This document shows positions 1 to 12,092 of a stretch of DNA of 64,000 bases, one piece after another. The stretch is from Hypericum androsaemum (taxonomy: Eukaryota; Streptophyta; Magnoliopsida; Malpighiales; Hypericaceae), in contig OZ023190.1 of assembly GCA_963995505.1 (NCBI GenBank), forward strand, positions 17,168,092 to 17,232,091. The letters are read 5' to 3'. Each line of letters opens with the position of its first letter. Position 1 is the first letter of the stretch. The translations under genes were made by a program, and so were the position numbers. The notes under the pieces were generated by a model. The model worked only from the letters and a program-made list of their open reading frames with translations. It was not told where the DNA came from and made no database searches.

Positions 1-324
1 CTATAAATAGGCGTGCCCTCCTTGCCATTTCCTCATCTCAGCAGCACATGCATCTTCTAGCATTGTTGTCTTCTCCTCTCCCCCCGTTCTTCATCTAGAG
101 AAAAGTCCCGAAAGTTCTGGGTATATAAGGGTTCGCCCGAAAGTTTCGAGATACGTGTGCAACGGTCTTGGAAATGCCCTAAACAGTCGTTGTATCTTGG
201 GGACGATTGCCGAAGCCCGTACCGCACTGAAATATACGGGGCAATCTCATCTTACGGAGAAAGTGTCCAACACTTACCTCGACTGAAGAAGATCCTAATC
301 AAGTACACCAACTCCGACAAACAA
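1..324 (+). repeat. partial 5' LTR of copia element
   Basis: It begins one base before the TATA box (tataaatagg, 2-11) and so holds only the end of U3, R and U5. It ends at ...gacaaacaa, where identity with the 3' LTR stops. The polyprotein ATG follows only 30 bases later, and no tRNA-iMet-type primer binding site (tggtatcagag) is present in that interval. Confidence 0.9.
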
Positions 325-354
325 TAATCGTAAGACGAGATTGTGTACTTGAAG

Positions 355-3300
355 ATGGCATCGACAAGCTCAGCACCAGTGCCAGCGGTCCCGGGAACTG
401 TCCACGCCGAAAGGCCGGCCAAGTTCAACGGTACCGAATTCAAGAGGTGGCAACAGAAGATGTTGTTCTACCTGACGACGCTCAACCTGGTCCGATTCTT
501 GAAGGAAGAGGCTCCGAAGGTGGCGGAAAATGAGGCAGATCAACAGAAGATCAACGCCCTCGATGCATGGAGTCACAGCGACTTCCTATGCCGGAACTAC
601 GTCCTGAATGGACTAGACGACACGCTCTACAACGTCTACGCGGAAGCTAAGACCGCTAAAGAGCTGTGGAGTTCACTCGAGAAGAAGTATAAAACGGAGG
701 ATGCCGGGACGAAGAAATTCATCATCGGACAATTCCTCGACTTCAAGATGGTGGACTCCAAGAAGGTCATCGACCAAGTGCAAGAGTTGCAGCTGATCCT
801 TCACGAGATCCAAGCCGAAGGGATGCAACTCAGCGAGTCCTTCCAAGTAGCTGCAATGATCGAGAAGCTCCCCCCGCTGTGGAAGGACTTCAAGAGCTAC
901 CTCAAGCACAAGAGGAAGGACATGGGCCTAGAAGACCTGATAGTGAGACTAAGGATCGAGGAAGACAACCGAAAATCCGAAGTCAAGCAAGGCAAGTCCA
1001 ACTCTGAGACCACCGTGCACCTCGCTGAGGGAAAAAGTGGCAAGAAGAGGAAGAAGTCCGAGGATAAGCAGAAGGAGCAAAAGCCCAAGAAGAAAAAGAT
1101 CAAGGGCGACTGCTACAACTGCGGGAAACCCGGACACATGGCTAAGGACTGTCGCCAGCCAAAGAAGGACGACCAAGGAAGGGCTAACCTGGCTGAAGAC
1201 TTATCCCAGATGGATCTGTCAGCCGTAGTGTTTGAAGCCAACCTGGTGGACAATCCGAGAGAGTGGTTCGTGGATACTGGAGCTACCCGCCACGTCTGCT
1301 CGGACAAGGAGATGTTCTCGAACTATATTCCGATCACCGGCCGAAAGCTGTTCATGGGAAACTCTGCAACGTCCAAGATCGTCGGTCTGGGAAAGGTGGT
1401 CCTGAAGCTGACCTCAGGAAAGGAGCTGACCCTCAAGGATGTGCTGCATGTCCCGGACATCCGCAAGAACTTAGTCTCTGGCTCACTGTTAAGCAAAGCC
1501 GGTCTTAAGCTTGTATTTGAGGCTGACAAGTTTGTACTGACCAAAGCGGGTCAATTCATAGGAAAGTGTTATCTAGAAAAGGGGCTATTTAAGATGAATG
1601 TAATAACTGTACATCGCACCTTTAACGGTGAAAATAAAGTTAATGCTTCTTCTTACTTGGCCGAGTGTTCTAATTTATGGCATGGTAGATTAGGACACGT
1701 AAATCTAAACTCGCTAAGAAAGTTAGTAAGTTTAAATTTATTACCGAATCTAGAGTTCAACCCATCCGATAAATGTGAAGTATGTGTGGAGGCTAAAATG
1801 ACCAAAGCACCTTTCCATTCAGTGGAAAGAAGTACTACGCCTTTAGAATTAGTTCATACGGATACTTGCGATATGAAACACGTGCAAACTAAAGGCGGGA
1901 AGAAATACTTCATCACGTTTATCGATGATTGTACGAGATACTGTTACGTATATCTCCTAAAGGGCAAAGACGAAGCTCTTGATGCTTTTAAGAGATATAA
2001 GAATGAGGTTGAAAATCAACTCAGCGTGAAAATCAAAATGATCCGAAGTGATCGAGGAGGAGAATATGTAGCTCCGTTTGAGGAACTCTGTCAAGAACAT
2101 GGCATTATTCATCAGACGACTGCTCCATATTCACCTCAATCGAATGGCGTAGCTGAACGCAAAAATCGAACTCTTAAGGAGATGATGAACGCTATGTTGA
2201 TTAGCTCGGGCTTACCCCAGAACATGTGGGGGGAAGCTGTGCTCTCAGCTAACCACATTCTAAACAAATTGCCACACAAAAAAAGGGATAAAACCCCATA
2301 TGAACTATGGAAAGGAAGGAAGCCTTCCTACGGTTACCTTAAAGTGTGGGGGTGCCTAGCAAAGGTCGAAGTACCTAAGCCTAAGCAGGTGCGAATAGGA
2401 CCCAAGATCATTGATTGCATCTTTATCGGATATGCGCAAAATAGTAGTGCTTATCGACTCTTGGTGCATAAATCTGAAAATCCTGAGATAAACACGGGAA
2501 TGGTCATAGAATCAAGGAACGCAACGTTTTTTGAAGATAGCTTTCCTAATAAGGAAAGAAAGGAAGCAAGTCCGAAGAAAAGGGCTCACGAGACTACACA
2601 AGGGTCAAATCAGAAAGATGATGAACCTAGACGTAGTAAACGGACGAAGGTAACCAAATCTTTCGGTCCGGACTATCTAACCTATGCGTTAGAAGATGAA
2701 CCCAGGACAATCCAAGAGGCATTGTCCAGTCCAGATGCTCCTCTCTGGAAGGAAGCTATCAATAGTGAGATAGAATCCATTATGCAAAACCACACGTGGG
2801 AAATCGTGGATCTCCCACCGGGCTGCAAACCTTTGGGATGCAGGTGGATCCTAAAAAGGAAATACAAAGCTGATGGATCAATCGACAAGTACAAAGCTCG
2901 ATTGGTAGCTAAGGGGTTTAAGCAGAAGGAGGGATATGATTTCTTTGACACGTATTCACCGGTCATAAGAATCACATCGATTAGAGTACTCATAGCTGTT
3001 GCAGCACTCTATAATCTCGAGATCCACCAAATGGATGTAAAAACAGCTTTCCTAAATGGAGAACTGGAAGAGGAGATATACATGGAGCAACCTGAAGGGT
3101 TTGTGGCTCCCAGTCAAGAGCATAAAGTATGTCGACTAGTCAAGTCACTATACGGTCTAAAACAAGCACCGAAACAGTGGCACAAGAAATTTGACAGAAC
3201 AATATTGTCAAATGGATTTAAGATCAATGAGTGCGATAAATGTGTTTACATTAAGGGCACACCTGAAGCTTACGTAATTGTATGTCTCTATGTAGATGAC

Positions 3301-4239
3301 TTATTAATTATGGGAAGCAATAAAGAGGTTATTGTGAAAACTAAGAACATGTTAAAGAACCACTTTGACATGAAAGATATGGGTCTGGCAGACGTCATAC
3401 TAGGAATAAAAATTTCTAGGAAAGCTGACGAAATTATCTTGACACAATCCCACTACGTGAAAAGCGTGCTCAAGAAGTTTGAAACTTTCGACAAACCTCC
3501 GGTTAAGACTCCAGTAGATTTGAATCTACACTTAGCCAAGAATCGAGGGGACCCAGTATCGCAACTGAAGTATGCGCAAATTATCGGGAGCTTGATGTAT
3601 TTAACAAACTGCACTCGTCCCGACATTGCGTACTCAGTTAGTAAACTTAGTAGATTCACAAGTAATCCAGGAAAGGATCACTGGCTAGCTCTAGAAAGGG
3701 TTTTACGGTATTTAAAACATACCATAAACTATGGCATACATTATGCTAAATATCCAGCTGTATTAGAAGGATAAAGTGACGCAAATTGGATATCAGACAC
3801 TAAGGACTCCAAATCTACGAGTGGATACGTATTCACCATAGGAGGAGGAGCTGTGTCTTGGAAGTCCTCTAAACAAACGTGCATAGCTCGATCCACCATG
3901 GAGTCGGAGTTTATAGCACTAGACAAAGCTGGGGAAGAAGCTGAATGGCTCAGAAATTTCCTAGAGGATATTCCGTGCTGGAGTAAACCGGTGCCTCCCG
4001 TATTGATACATTGTGATAGCATGTCTGCAATCGGAAGAGCACAAAGTACATTGTACAACGGAAAGTTTTGACATATCCGTCGGAGACACAATACCGTTAG
4101 ACAGTTGATCTCTAGTGGGGTGATCACCATTAACTATGTAAAGTCCAAGGACAACTTAGCTGATCCTTTTACGAAAGGAATCAATAGAGATCAAATGTAC
4201 AACGCAGTAAGGGGAATGGGATTAAAATCCACACACTAA
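355..4239 (+). pseudogene. copia gag-pol polyprotein with two in-frame stops
   Basis: The frame runs without shift from ATG 355 to TAA 4237-4239 but is interrupted by TAA at 3772-3774 and TGA at 4069-4071. An upstream GTG at 343 is not a plausible eukaryotic start. Visible in order: gag with motif [12 protein letters not shown] near residue 30; CCHC zinc knuckle [14 protein letters not shown] at about 255-268; aspartic protease [15 protein letters not shown]-pre-integrase LWHGRLGH; integrase core beginning HTDTC; reverse transcriptase with YVDDLLIMG; RNase H region with [19 protein letters not shown] between the two stops. Both stops fall in the connection/RNase H part, so a product ending at 3774 would keep reverse transcriptase but lose RNase H. 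This is a decayed copy, not a host gene. Confidence 0.95.
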
Positions 4240-4780
4240 AGAACGTCCATAGCGGTAACTCAACCATGATGAGTGGAGATCCCACAAACTTGGTTCAATG
4301 AGACAACTAAGTTATGGAGGGTTCAGTGAATCACCTGGAACCTATCTCATTCTCAGAAGCTGCCCAGGTATTAACCTGCAGAGGTGTGGTAAGGATAAGC
4401 ATTACGCTTTTAATGATTCCTATACCTTGATTAAGGTGGAGTATGGCAGGATACTCCTGATAGGAGATCACCTATGTAAGTGTGAAGTGAGGCCGCTTCA
4501 AATGGAAAAAACACTTATGAATCCAAGATACGGTCCATGGCCGAAACGGACACAACGTGAGAACCTAAATATACTAGGGTTATTATTGTGTAAATGTTAT
4601 TGTCTTGGTTTACACCAAAAGCTGACGGTTCAAGACATCACGTTCACCGAGCAGCGAGTAAATCCGATAACATATTACTAGAGAAGCTTCAAAGCCGCAA
4701 GCTACCTGTCTCGATGCAATAATAACACGTCAGAACTTTTGATTAGAGTCTGCATGCATTAATCATCATTCATGTGGGGG
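4240..4780 (+). other. copia 3' untranslated region and polypurine tract
   Basis: This is non-coding sequence between the polyprotein stop and the 3' LTR. It ends in gtgggggat, a typical polypurine tract that would prime plus-strand synthesis. The small open frames inside it have no recognisable domain. Confidence 0.7.
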
Positions 4781-4985
4781 ATTATTGGGTTTTGAATGCA
4801 TTTTTTAATGCATTTGGCCCAAAGTGGAAAGGCCCAAAGTGGAGGCCCAAAAGGGAAATGAATAGGGCCATACCATATTGATTAGAGCAAGGAGGATTTC
4901 CTTGTTTATAAGGAATTCCCCTCCTTGCCTCTCAACTTGATTGGCTACCCAAAAGGCTGACCCACCGCTAGCTGCTTCGCACCGT

Positions 4986-4986
<1 letters not shown>

Positions 4987-5016
<30 letters not shown>

Positions 5017-5022
5017 TGAGCA
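4987..5022 (+). repeat. gagcac hexanucleotide microsatellite in LTR U3
   Basis: About six tandem copies of gagcac, with one variant (gcatga). Read on the minus strand it encodes alternating Val-Leu, which explains a spurious hydrophobic frame there. Confidence 0.85.
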
Positions 5023-5299
5023 CGCGTATGCGCACGTGCGTGTGCGCATGGCGTATTGGACGTAGGTCGCAATGGGCCCTTTATGGCGCACTTGGCACTT
5101 CGCACGTGCGCATCATCACGAGGAGCTGGAGGAGCCTTAAATATTTTGCCCTGGCCCGGAGGCAGCTGCGTAGCTACCGAAGCGACGAGGAGCTGCGAGC
5201 GCCTTCAGTTTGGCCGCCGAAGAGGCACGACGGGATGGAAAGTCCGGGAGACTTCCAGAAGGCCGAAGGGCTGCGAAATCCATCGCAAAAGGGCGCCAA

Positions 5300-5406
5300 C
5301 GCAGCCTGGAGCGCCTGGAAGGATCCAGAAGCCTCCGAAGGGTCACGAGCGCAGCCTGGTGCGCCTGGAAGGGTGCAGAAGCCACCGAAGGGCCACAAGC
5401 GCAGCC
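5300..5406 (+). repeat. 50-bp tandem duplication in LTR U3
   Basis: Two full units (5300-5349 and 5350-5399) begin cgcagcctgg and are followed by the partial unit cgcagcc. They lie about 70-170 bases upstream of the LTR TATA box, where copia U3 enhancers usually sit. An enhancer role is inference only. Confidence 0.85.
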
Positions 5407-5793
5407 AGACAGTATGTTGGCCGAGCGGACGTGTCCCTTCGGGGTGGCTGCCTCTCTGCCTCCTCCAGCCTATAAATAGGCGTGCCCTCCTTGCCATTTT
5501 CTCATCCCAGCAGCACATGCATCTCCTAGCATTGTTGTCTTCTCCTCTCCCCCCGTTCTTCATCTAGAAAAAAGTCCCAAAAGTTCTGGGTATATAAGGG
5601 TTCGCCCGAAAGTTTCGAGATACGTGTGCAACGGTCTTGGAAACTCCCTAAACAGTCGTTGTATCTTGGGGACGATTGCCGAAGCCCGTACCGCACTGAA
5701 ATATACGGGGCAATCTCGTCTTACGGAGAAAGTGTCCAACACTTGCCTCGACTGAAGAAGATCCTAATCAAGTACACCAACTCCGACAAACAA

Positions 5794-6839
5794 CAATTTG
5801 GCGGGTACGAAATCGATGAAACTCCTGTGGGGTTCTTGGGGGCAGGGGTTAGGAGAAGTCGGTGCAGGGACTTCGAGCTCCCCGTTGGCAACCATCCCCT
5901 TTTCCAACGAGATCTCTCTTCTCCTCCAACCGGTCGCCGTCTCCTGCATCCTCCTCACGATAGCGACCCTCCTTGTCCCCGTCCCCATAATGTTCCATCC
6001 TTCCGGTGCCGGTCCTCATGTTCCTTCGACGTGGCCAAGAAGTTGGAGTAGTACCTCTTGAAGATCTGCTTCAGAGCTTTGGGTGGGTCTTTGTATGAAC
6101 TTGGGTGCTCTTGTATTTGGAAGTGTACTTTGGGTGATTTTTGTCAAGTTTTTTATGTGAGTTAGGTCGTATAAATGTTATTAACTGATGTTGCCTTGAT
6201 TTAGTTTTGTTGAAGCTGATTTTGTTCTTGGTGTGTGGTGGTCTTGGCTGGAGAAGACGGTGAGGTTGGAGATAGTGTGGGGCCAACTGATTTGTTTCTA
6301 TGGTGGAGATGAGAGTGAGTTGGGTGAAAAATCATATATAAATTTGTGATGACACTTTTCCAAAAGTCTACTTAGTAAGACACTAGGCAATTTTGTGTGA
6401 CGTGGCCGTCCAGTTAGGTTCGGAAGTCGTCCGAGCCTGAGCGGGACCCTAGGTTGATAAATTTTCAAATAACTTGGACCTGATTGATGGTTTTTAAACT
6501 ACATGGTCCTATCGTGAAAAGTGTGATACTACAGAGTACTAAACTATACTTTTCCCTATTATATATTAAACATTCTCTTGCATTTTTAGTAATTTTTTCG
6601 GTGAGAGAGAGAGAGAGGTGTTCAGGAATTATTTATTCATGACTTTCCACGCTGTCACATTTTTTGTTGCAGCTTTATAGATAGATAGATAGATAATGCC
6701 TTTTTTTTCTTGGCAAAATAAATGACATGTTGCGATATGGTTGTGTAATAATACTTTCTCATTATTCAAATTCTAGCTTAACCAAGTATAAATTTAAAAA
6801 TAATATAATTATGTTAAATATTTATTTAATTTTTTTTAT
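5794..6839. other. intergenic DNA with repeat fragments, no gene seen
   Basis: No conserved coding frame is recognised. Bases 6603-6616 are a short (ga) run and 6676-6695 a (gata) microsatellite. Bases 6455-6560 resemble one arm of the foldback family described at 17874-18658: shared phrases include aacttggacc-tgat and gatggttttt-aaactacatggt. Confidence 0.6.
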
Positions 6840-6898
6840 CATTCTGTTGGAGTTTGAAATATGCCGGGATTAAGATACGATTTTTCATGATCGAACCA

Positions 6899-7815
6899 AT
6901 AAGGCTTCGGTCGCAAGCCAGACCGACGAGGTTTCGGTTCCAAGCCGGACCGGCGAGACTTCGGTCACAAGCCAAACCAACCAGGCTTTGGTCGCAAGCC
7001 AAACCAACAAGGCTTCGGTAGCAAGATCGACCGACGAGGCTTTGGTTCCAAGCCGGAGCGACGAGGCTTCGGTCGCAAGCCAAACCAACAAGGCTTCGGT
7101 AGCAAGACCGACCGACGAGGCTTCGGTTCCAAGCCAGACCGACGAGGCTTCGGTCGCAAGCCAAACCGACAAGGCTTCGGTAGCAAGACCGACCGACGAG
7201 GCTTCGGTTCCAAGTCGGACTGGTGAGGTTTTGATCGCAAGCCAAACCAACAAGGTTTCGGTCACAAGGCAGACCGACGAGGCTTCGGTTCCAGGCCGGA
7301 CCAATGACGCTTCGGTCGCAAGCCAAACTAACAAGGCTTCGGTAGTAAGATCGATCGACGAGGCTTCGGTTCCAAGCTGGACCAACGAGGCTTCGGTCGC
7401 AAGCCAAACCAACAAGGCTTCGATCGTAAGACCGACCGACGAGGCTTCGGTTTCAAGCCAGACCGATGAGACTTCGATCACAAGCCAAACTAACAAGGCT
7501 TCGGTCACAAGATCGACCGACGAGGCTTCGATTCCAAGCGGAGTGACGAGGTTTCAGTCGCAAGCCAAACCAACAAGGCTTCGGTTCTAAGCCAGACCAG
7601 CGAGGCTTCGGTCACAAGCCAAACCAACAAGACTTCGTCGCAAGACCAACCAATGAGGCTTCGGTCACAAGCCAAACCAACAAGGCTTCGGTCGCAAGAC
7701 AGACCGATGAGGCTTCAGTTCCAAGCCGAACCGATGAGGCTTCGATCGCATGCCAAACCAACAAGGCTTTTGTTCCAAGCCAGACCGACAAGGCTTTGGT
7801 TCCAAGCCGGACCAA
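6899..7815 (+). repeat. 27-bp minisatellite with 81-bp higher-order unit in 5' LTR
   Basis: There are about 34 units of 27 bp, each carrying gcttcggt...caag. Three unit types alternate, recognisable in translation as ASVASQTNK, ASVARPTDE and ASVPSQTDE, giving an 81-bp higher-order period. Because 27 is a multiple of three, long open frames appear on both strands. They are a property of the repeat and not genes. Confidence 0.92.
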
Positions 7816-8269
7816 CAGCATTACCTTGACCAAGCCCGACCTCATCCATTTTCTTGATACCGATGGCATTGCCTTGGGTCGGTCAGACCAACGGTATTGC
7901 CTTAAACAAGCAAGACTGAAAACCTCTAATGGGACAACAAGCCCGTTATAAGACCGGCGGCCCATTAAGGGACCGACAAGCCCATTATAAGTCAAACCAA
8001 CTACCTCCAATGAGACAAGTCAGACCGACCAGTAGGCCCTCTTGTGGCTAGACTGATGGGATGTCCATTCGGGCTGGTCTGACAATGTCTTTATTTCAAA
8101 CCAGGACAAGGATAACTCTCCACTAAGGCTGGACCGACGAGGATCGTGTTTAGACCAACACCAAGCCCTTATTAGGCCGGACCGATGAGTAGGTTTGAAC
8201 CAGAACAACAACAAGCTCTTGTTAGGCCGGGCCGGACAAGGTGCTTCTTTGAGCTGGACCGAAGTAGTC

Positions 8270-8690
8270 GTACTATTTGCCAATGATATCGGGGTCAAGT
8301 TGGCATCATCGATATAATAAAGGTAGTTCGGATTTCTCATTATGAGATGAGGAAAAGTTGGCGTCTTCAATATGACAAAGGCGGTTCGGGTTTCTCATCA
8401 TGAGCCGGAGCCAAGTTGGCATCATCTATATGACTAAGGTAGTTTGTGTTTCTCAGAATGAGCCGAGCCAAGTTGGTATTATCAAAGATGGTTTGGGTTT
8501 CTCATTATGAGCCGGAGCCAAGTTGGCATTATCAAAGGCGGTTTGGGTTTCTCATCATAAGTCGGAGCCAAGTTGGCATTGTCTATGGCGATTTCGGTTT
8601 CTCATCACGAGTGAAAAGCCAAGTTGGCATTGTCCAAGGTGGTTTCGGTTTTCATCATAAGCCGGAGCCAAGTTGGCATTGGTTTAGTTA
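8270..8690 (+). repeat. approximately 50-bp tandem array next to LTR promoter
   Basis: About seven units contain ggagccaagttggcat followed by a variable spacer and ggtttctcat. Spacing between ggagccaag motifs is about 49-58 bp. The array stops just before the TATA box at 8697. Confidence 0.88.
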
Positions 8691-8696
8691 GCATCA

Positions 8697-8706
8697 TCTA
8701 TATAAG
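8697..8706 (+). promoter_or_regulatory. TATA box of gypsy 5' LTR
   Basis: The sequence ctatataagg is followed by a GC-rich gggcccgggc. The same block occurs at the equivalent position of the 3' LTR, and both follow directly on the 50-bp array. Confidence 0.7.
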
Positions 8707-8907
8707 GGGGGCCCGGGCATGAGACCAACATCATCAATCAACCACACAACCAACTACTCTATTTTTACTTGTATCATTTTCCTTTCTGTAGCGTAGCTTT
8801 AGTCGTCCTTAGAACTTTTTTCACCCATTCCGTTAGACCGACCTTGGGATGATCACTCCGGACCGTCTCGAAAAGTCTTGCGTTCTTGTACCACTTTTCC
8901 TACAACA

Positions 8908-8932
8908 TATTTTTGGCACGCTCGGTGGGACT
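8908..8932 (+). promoter_or_regulatory. primer binding site region of gypsy element
   Basis: Directly after the 5' LTR is tattt followed by ttggcacgctcggtgggac. This has the TGGC... form and spacing of a plant gypsy primer binding site. The tRNA donor was not identified. Confidence 0.6.
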
Positions 8933-9089
8933 AAGGAGGATGTCTGAGAAGGCGGTCTAACTTTGCTCAACCAAGATGACCAAGAATAACCCGAGTTCCA
9001 ACAAGGAGGCGGCACCACCACCCTCTTAACAATATATTGGGGGGAACCCATCCGTCACAGCTTCTCACAAAGAGCCGGCTCTCCCCTCT

Positions 9090-12000
9090 ATGCAATTGGG
9101 TACTGGGAAGAGCTATACCGATACGGCTCCCCTCAACGAGCCGGAGCTCCCCAAAGGAGTTGTTGACATGCTAGCTCTTCGCCTCGACCAGGTGCTGATC
9201 GAACAAAGGCTTACTTGTGAAGACGTTCAAAGTCATTGTGCCGAGGCTATGAAGCAAAGCGATGAAGCAGTTAAGGCAATTTTTAGTCAGTTCCAAGGAG
9301 TTCACAACTTTGTGAACACCGTGGTGAGAGATGAGATGTCCAAGGTGATGATGACTCAACTCAAAGGGAAAGATGTCTACATCGGACCAGTCGTTCCTTC
9401 CTAAGCTTCTGTTGAGCCACCAAAAAATGGACATGTACCTTGCTACCAGGCGTCGGTTGCATCAGGTGTGCTTGGCCATGGCCCATCATTTGGGACTCTT
9501 ATGTACAGTTCGTTCCAGGCATCGTCCGGAGTAGAGATTCAGAGCAAATCTCACTGGTCAATACGGGACCCCGAGGATGGGGACGAACAATGTTCAAACA
9601 AACCAAAGTTGGTACCAACCGGCCCCAACTCAAGAGCGGTCATATCCATCTAGGGTTGTGGCCGATCAGGGCTCTTTCAAAGAGGGAGCATCTGGACAAA
9701 TGCCTTGTATGAGTCAAGGGTTCCTAATTCCACTCTGGTTACCCTGATGACTCGACCAAGGTGGATCGAATTGGATGAAGAGGACGGCCGCTATCCTGTC
9801 ACCCGGCAGCTAACCTATGAGGCAACCCAGACAAGGCAAAACTGACGACAATTTCAACGCGAAGAGGAGGGGGAACCAAATCGGCACCAACCTTTTGAGG
9901 AGCATCTGGTACCCAACTCAACCAAGGAGCTCACCAGAGGGAGGAGTTGGTCGGGATGCTAAGAGATATGGGGTTCGAACCTACCCAGTAGACTTCGATA
10001 ACATGGCCTATCCAATTGGGTATCAGATCTCGAATTTTACTAAATTCTCGGGGGAAGACAACCAATCATCGGTAGAATCGCCCACTTTGTTATCCAGTAT
10101 GGAGAATCGGCAACTCAAAGCGGATGGCTCTTACGCCAATTTTTGATGACCTTGACCAAGTCAGCTTTCACTTAGTACATCGGCTTACCACCGGGCTCGG
10201 TGCGTGATTGGGCTGATATGGAACAGAAGTTCCATAACCAATTTTATAGGTCGAAGCTGACATCACCATGTCCGACCTCGCTCGCATGCAACAACTTGAA
10301 GGCGAGTTGGTGGAAAAATTCATCATGCGCTTCCGCAAGGCTAAAAGTCGGTGTCCAACCAACCTCTCAGAGTATGAACTCGCTGCCATGGCCATGCAAG
10401 GACTCTCTTACCGCCTGCGCAAGAAGCTCAGAGTAGAGAGGTTTTGAGATCTCTCAGAATTTACTCAGAAGGCGACCATGACGCAACAACTCATCAATGA
10501 GAAAGATAGGAGGGCTTCCTCCTCGAAAGGTACTTACCGCCGCTATGATCCTACACTTAAAATTGACCAACTTGGTGATGAGCAAGGCTTCGAGGAAGGT
10601 CATATGGCGGAAGAGATGGTGGCTGAGCTCAAGGAAGGCAAGCCGTATAAGTGCAAAAGCCTTGTCCATAAGAAGATGATGGTCCCGAATGAGTTTAATC
10701 ATTCCGAGAATTCATCTCAGCAAAGCAGGGGCTTTAACGAAGTTGGTCGAGAATATTCGTTCGATGTCACAAAGGCCGACGAGATTTTTGATAATCTCCT
10801 AAAAAATGACCAGATCATATTACCTTCCGGCCACAAGATTCCCGAGGAGAAGGAGCTGAAGGGGATGAAGTATTGCTAGTGGTATGCAAGTAAGTCACAC
10901 AATACTTCCAATTGTGTGGCCTTTCGTAACCAAGTGCAGCAAGCAATCAGAGATGGTCGTTTGAGGTTCCCCAATGAACAACTCCCAGCATCTTTCGGTG
11001 CACCCATCACCATGGTGAGTGTACGGAGGGATCGGAAGGAGATTGACCCAAGAGAGGATGAACTCCTCCAAGAGACTTGAGAGAGAAACTCGAGGGGCAA
11101 GGCGGACCCGGGGGCAATGCGAATCCGGGGGGCAAGATAGGTGACAAGCTGACTGCCATCCAAGGACGATGAAATATTTCCATCCTAAGGTCATGGATGA
11201 TAAATGGAAGGTTTATCGCTATCAGTTTAAAGTGGACGTTCGTGATGGAGCTAATCCACGTCAAAATATCTTCCACCAGCTCGGAGATAGAAGAGCTTCA
11301 CTGGGATCACCGGTTCAAGAAGGCCTGACCAAGACCCAAAGGCGGCATCTCGAGAGAAAGGTCCAAGTCCAAAAGCAAGTTACAAGGGACCTCGAGAGGA
11401 GATTGGCCGACCAAAAGGCTCAACTTGAGGAGCAAATGTCCCTCCTCACTCTCCCACGGGTTCAAGCTCGTTCGACTTCGGATAGAGGTCGATATGAAAA
11501 AACCAGAGACCCCAAGGCGGACTAGGGAAAAGCTCCAATAAGTTCTGAGGAGAGTTCGAACAAGGTACCCGGTGACTTGAAGGAGAAGCTGACCCGCAAG
11601 TGGGTGCCTAAAGTCAAGAGTGAAGTTCATCACAAAGATGAAACCAAAGAACTCCCTCGTCATGGCGAGTCCAACCAGAGGAGGAAGGAGGTCATGGTTG
11701 ACCTGGATACAGGCTATATCAGATTTAGATCATTCCCCAATGAGGTGCCAATCAATATGGCCTTCACCCTCCCAGCTATCTTTGGACTGAAGGAAAATCA
11801 GCCAAGTTACTTGGAGGGGGATGTGATCGAAAATGAGTATGGAGTGATTGAGATCGGTGAGAAGTCCTTGGCGGTTCCCGTCATTGAAGATTTCAGCAAA
11901 AGCATCACCATCGCGAGGCCTACCAGTAACATATGCGAGCACCTCAAGCCTTTGTACTTTACGGCTCATATCTTCGGAAAGCCAGTGGGAAGGATCCTTG

Positions 12001-12092
12001 TTGACAATGGTGCTACGGTAAACATCATTCCTCAATCCCTACTCCGAAAGTTAAATAAAGAACTGGAGAAACCAAAAAGTAAGCGGGCATAA
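9090..12092 (+). pseudogene. degenerate gag-protease remnant of gypsy element
   Basis: The frame is broken by several shifts and stops. Readable pieces are an N-terminal segment (9090-9404), a retrotransposon gag core around 10200-10450 (DWADMEQKFHNQFY, then frame-shifted continuation), a downstream gag part (10478-10879) ending in a CCHC-like knuckle whose frame crosses a stop at 10877, and a protease part (11577-12092) with the active-site-like motif ILVDNGATVNIIP, where DNG replaces the usual DTG/DSG. No reverse transcriptase, RNase H or integrase motif follows. I infer this is a gag-pro only derivative. The piece boundaries are approximate. Confidence 0.8.

Larger units (their letters stand above)
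1..5793 (+). mobile_element. Ty1/copia LTR retrotransposon, 5' end cut by window edge
   Basis: The window opens inside the 5' LTR. Bases 1-324 match 5470-5793 without indels, with nine mismatches, so the pair of LTRs is about 97% identical. Between them lie a polyprotein with the copia domain order gag, protease, integrase, reverse transcriptase, RNase H, then a 0.5-kb untranslated tail and a purine-rich tract (about 4773-4780) before the 3' LTR. The order integrase before reverse transcriptase defines Ty1/copia. The lineage within copia is not assigned. The element is recent but no longer autonomous, since its reading frame has two stops. Confidence 0.95.
4781..5793 (+). repeat. 3' LTR of copia element
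   Basis: It is about 1.01 kb long. It starts ttattggg after the polypurine tract and ends gacaaacaa; the termini are a degenerate form of the usual TG...CA. The TATA box tataaatagg is at 5471-5480. The U3 part holds a hexamer microsatellite and a 50-bp tandem duplication. Open frames on both strands in this GC-rich stretch are chance frames within the LTR. The first few bases of the boundary are uncertain because the full 5' LTR is outside the window. Confidence 0.85.
6845..8907 (+). repeat. 5' LTR of gypsy-like element
   Basis: It is 2063 bp long and aligns along its length with 12551-14547. Its order is a short AT-rich start, a 27-bp minisatellite, a unique middle (about 7815-8265), an approximately 50-bp repeat array, a TATA box (ctatataagg, 8697-8706), then R-U5 ending CTACAACA. 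Confidence 0.93.

Noticed and set aside
343..354. GTG at 343 as polyprotein start
   Set aside because: GTG is not a normal plant start; the in-frame ATG at 355 begins the recognisable gag.
4941..5563. Several 80-200 residue frames on both strands
   Set aside because: They are chance frames in the GC-rich U3 of the copia 3' LTR; no domain, and interrupted by the LTR promoter.
6826..7590. Long overlapping open frames on both strands with Ser/Thr/Gln- or Arg/Ser-rich repeats
   Set aside because: They arise because the 27-bp LTR minisatellite is a multiple of three and stop-poor. They lie inside an LTR and are repeated in the other LTR with breaks.
6899..7815. CRISPR-like regular repeat spacing
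   Set aside because: Repeats are contiguous 27-bp units with graded divergence and no unique spacers, in a plant LTR.
9440..9712. Short frames in the gypsy internal region as separate genes
   Set aside because: They are pieces of one decayed gag region with frameshifts.
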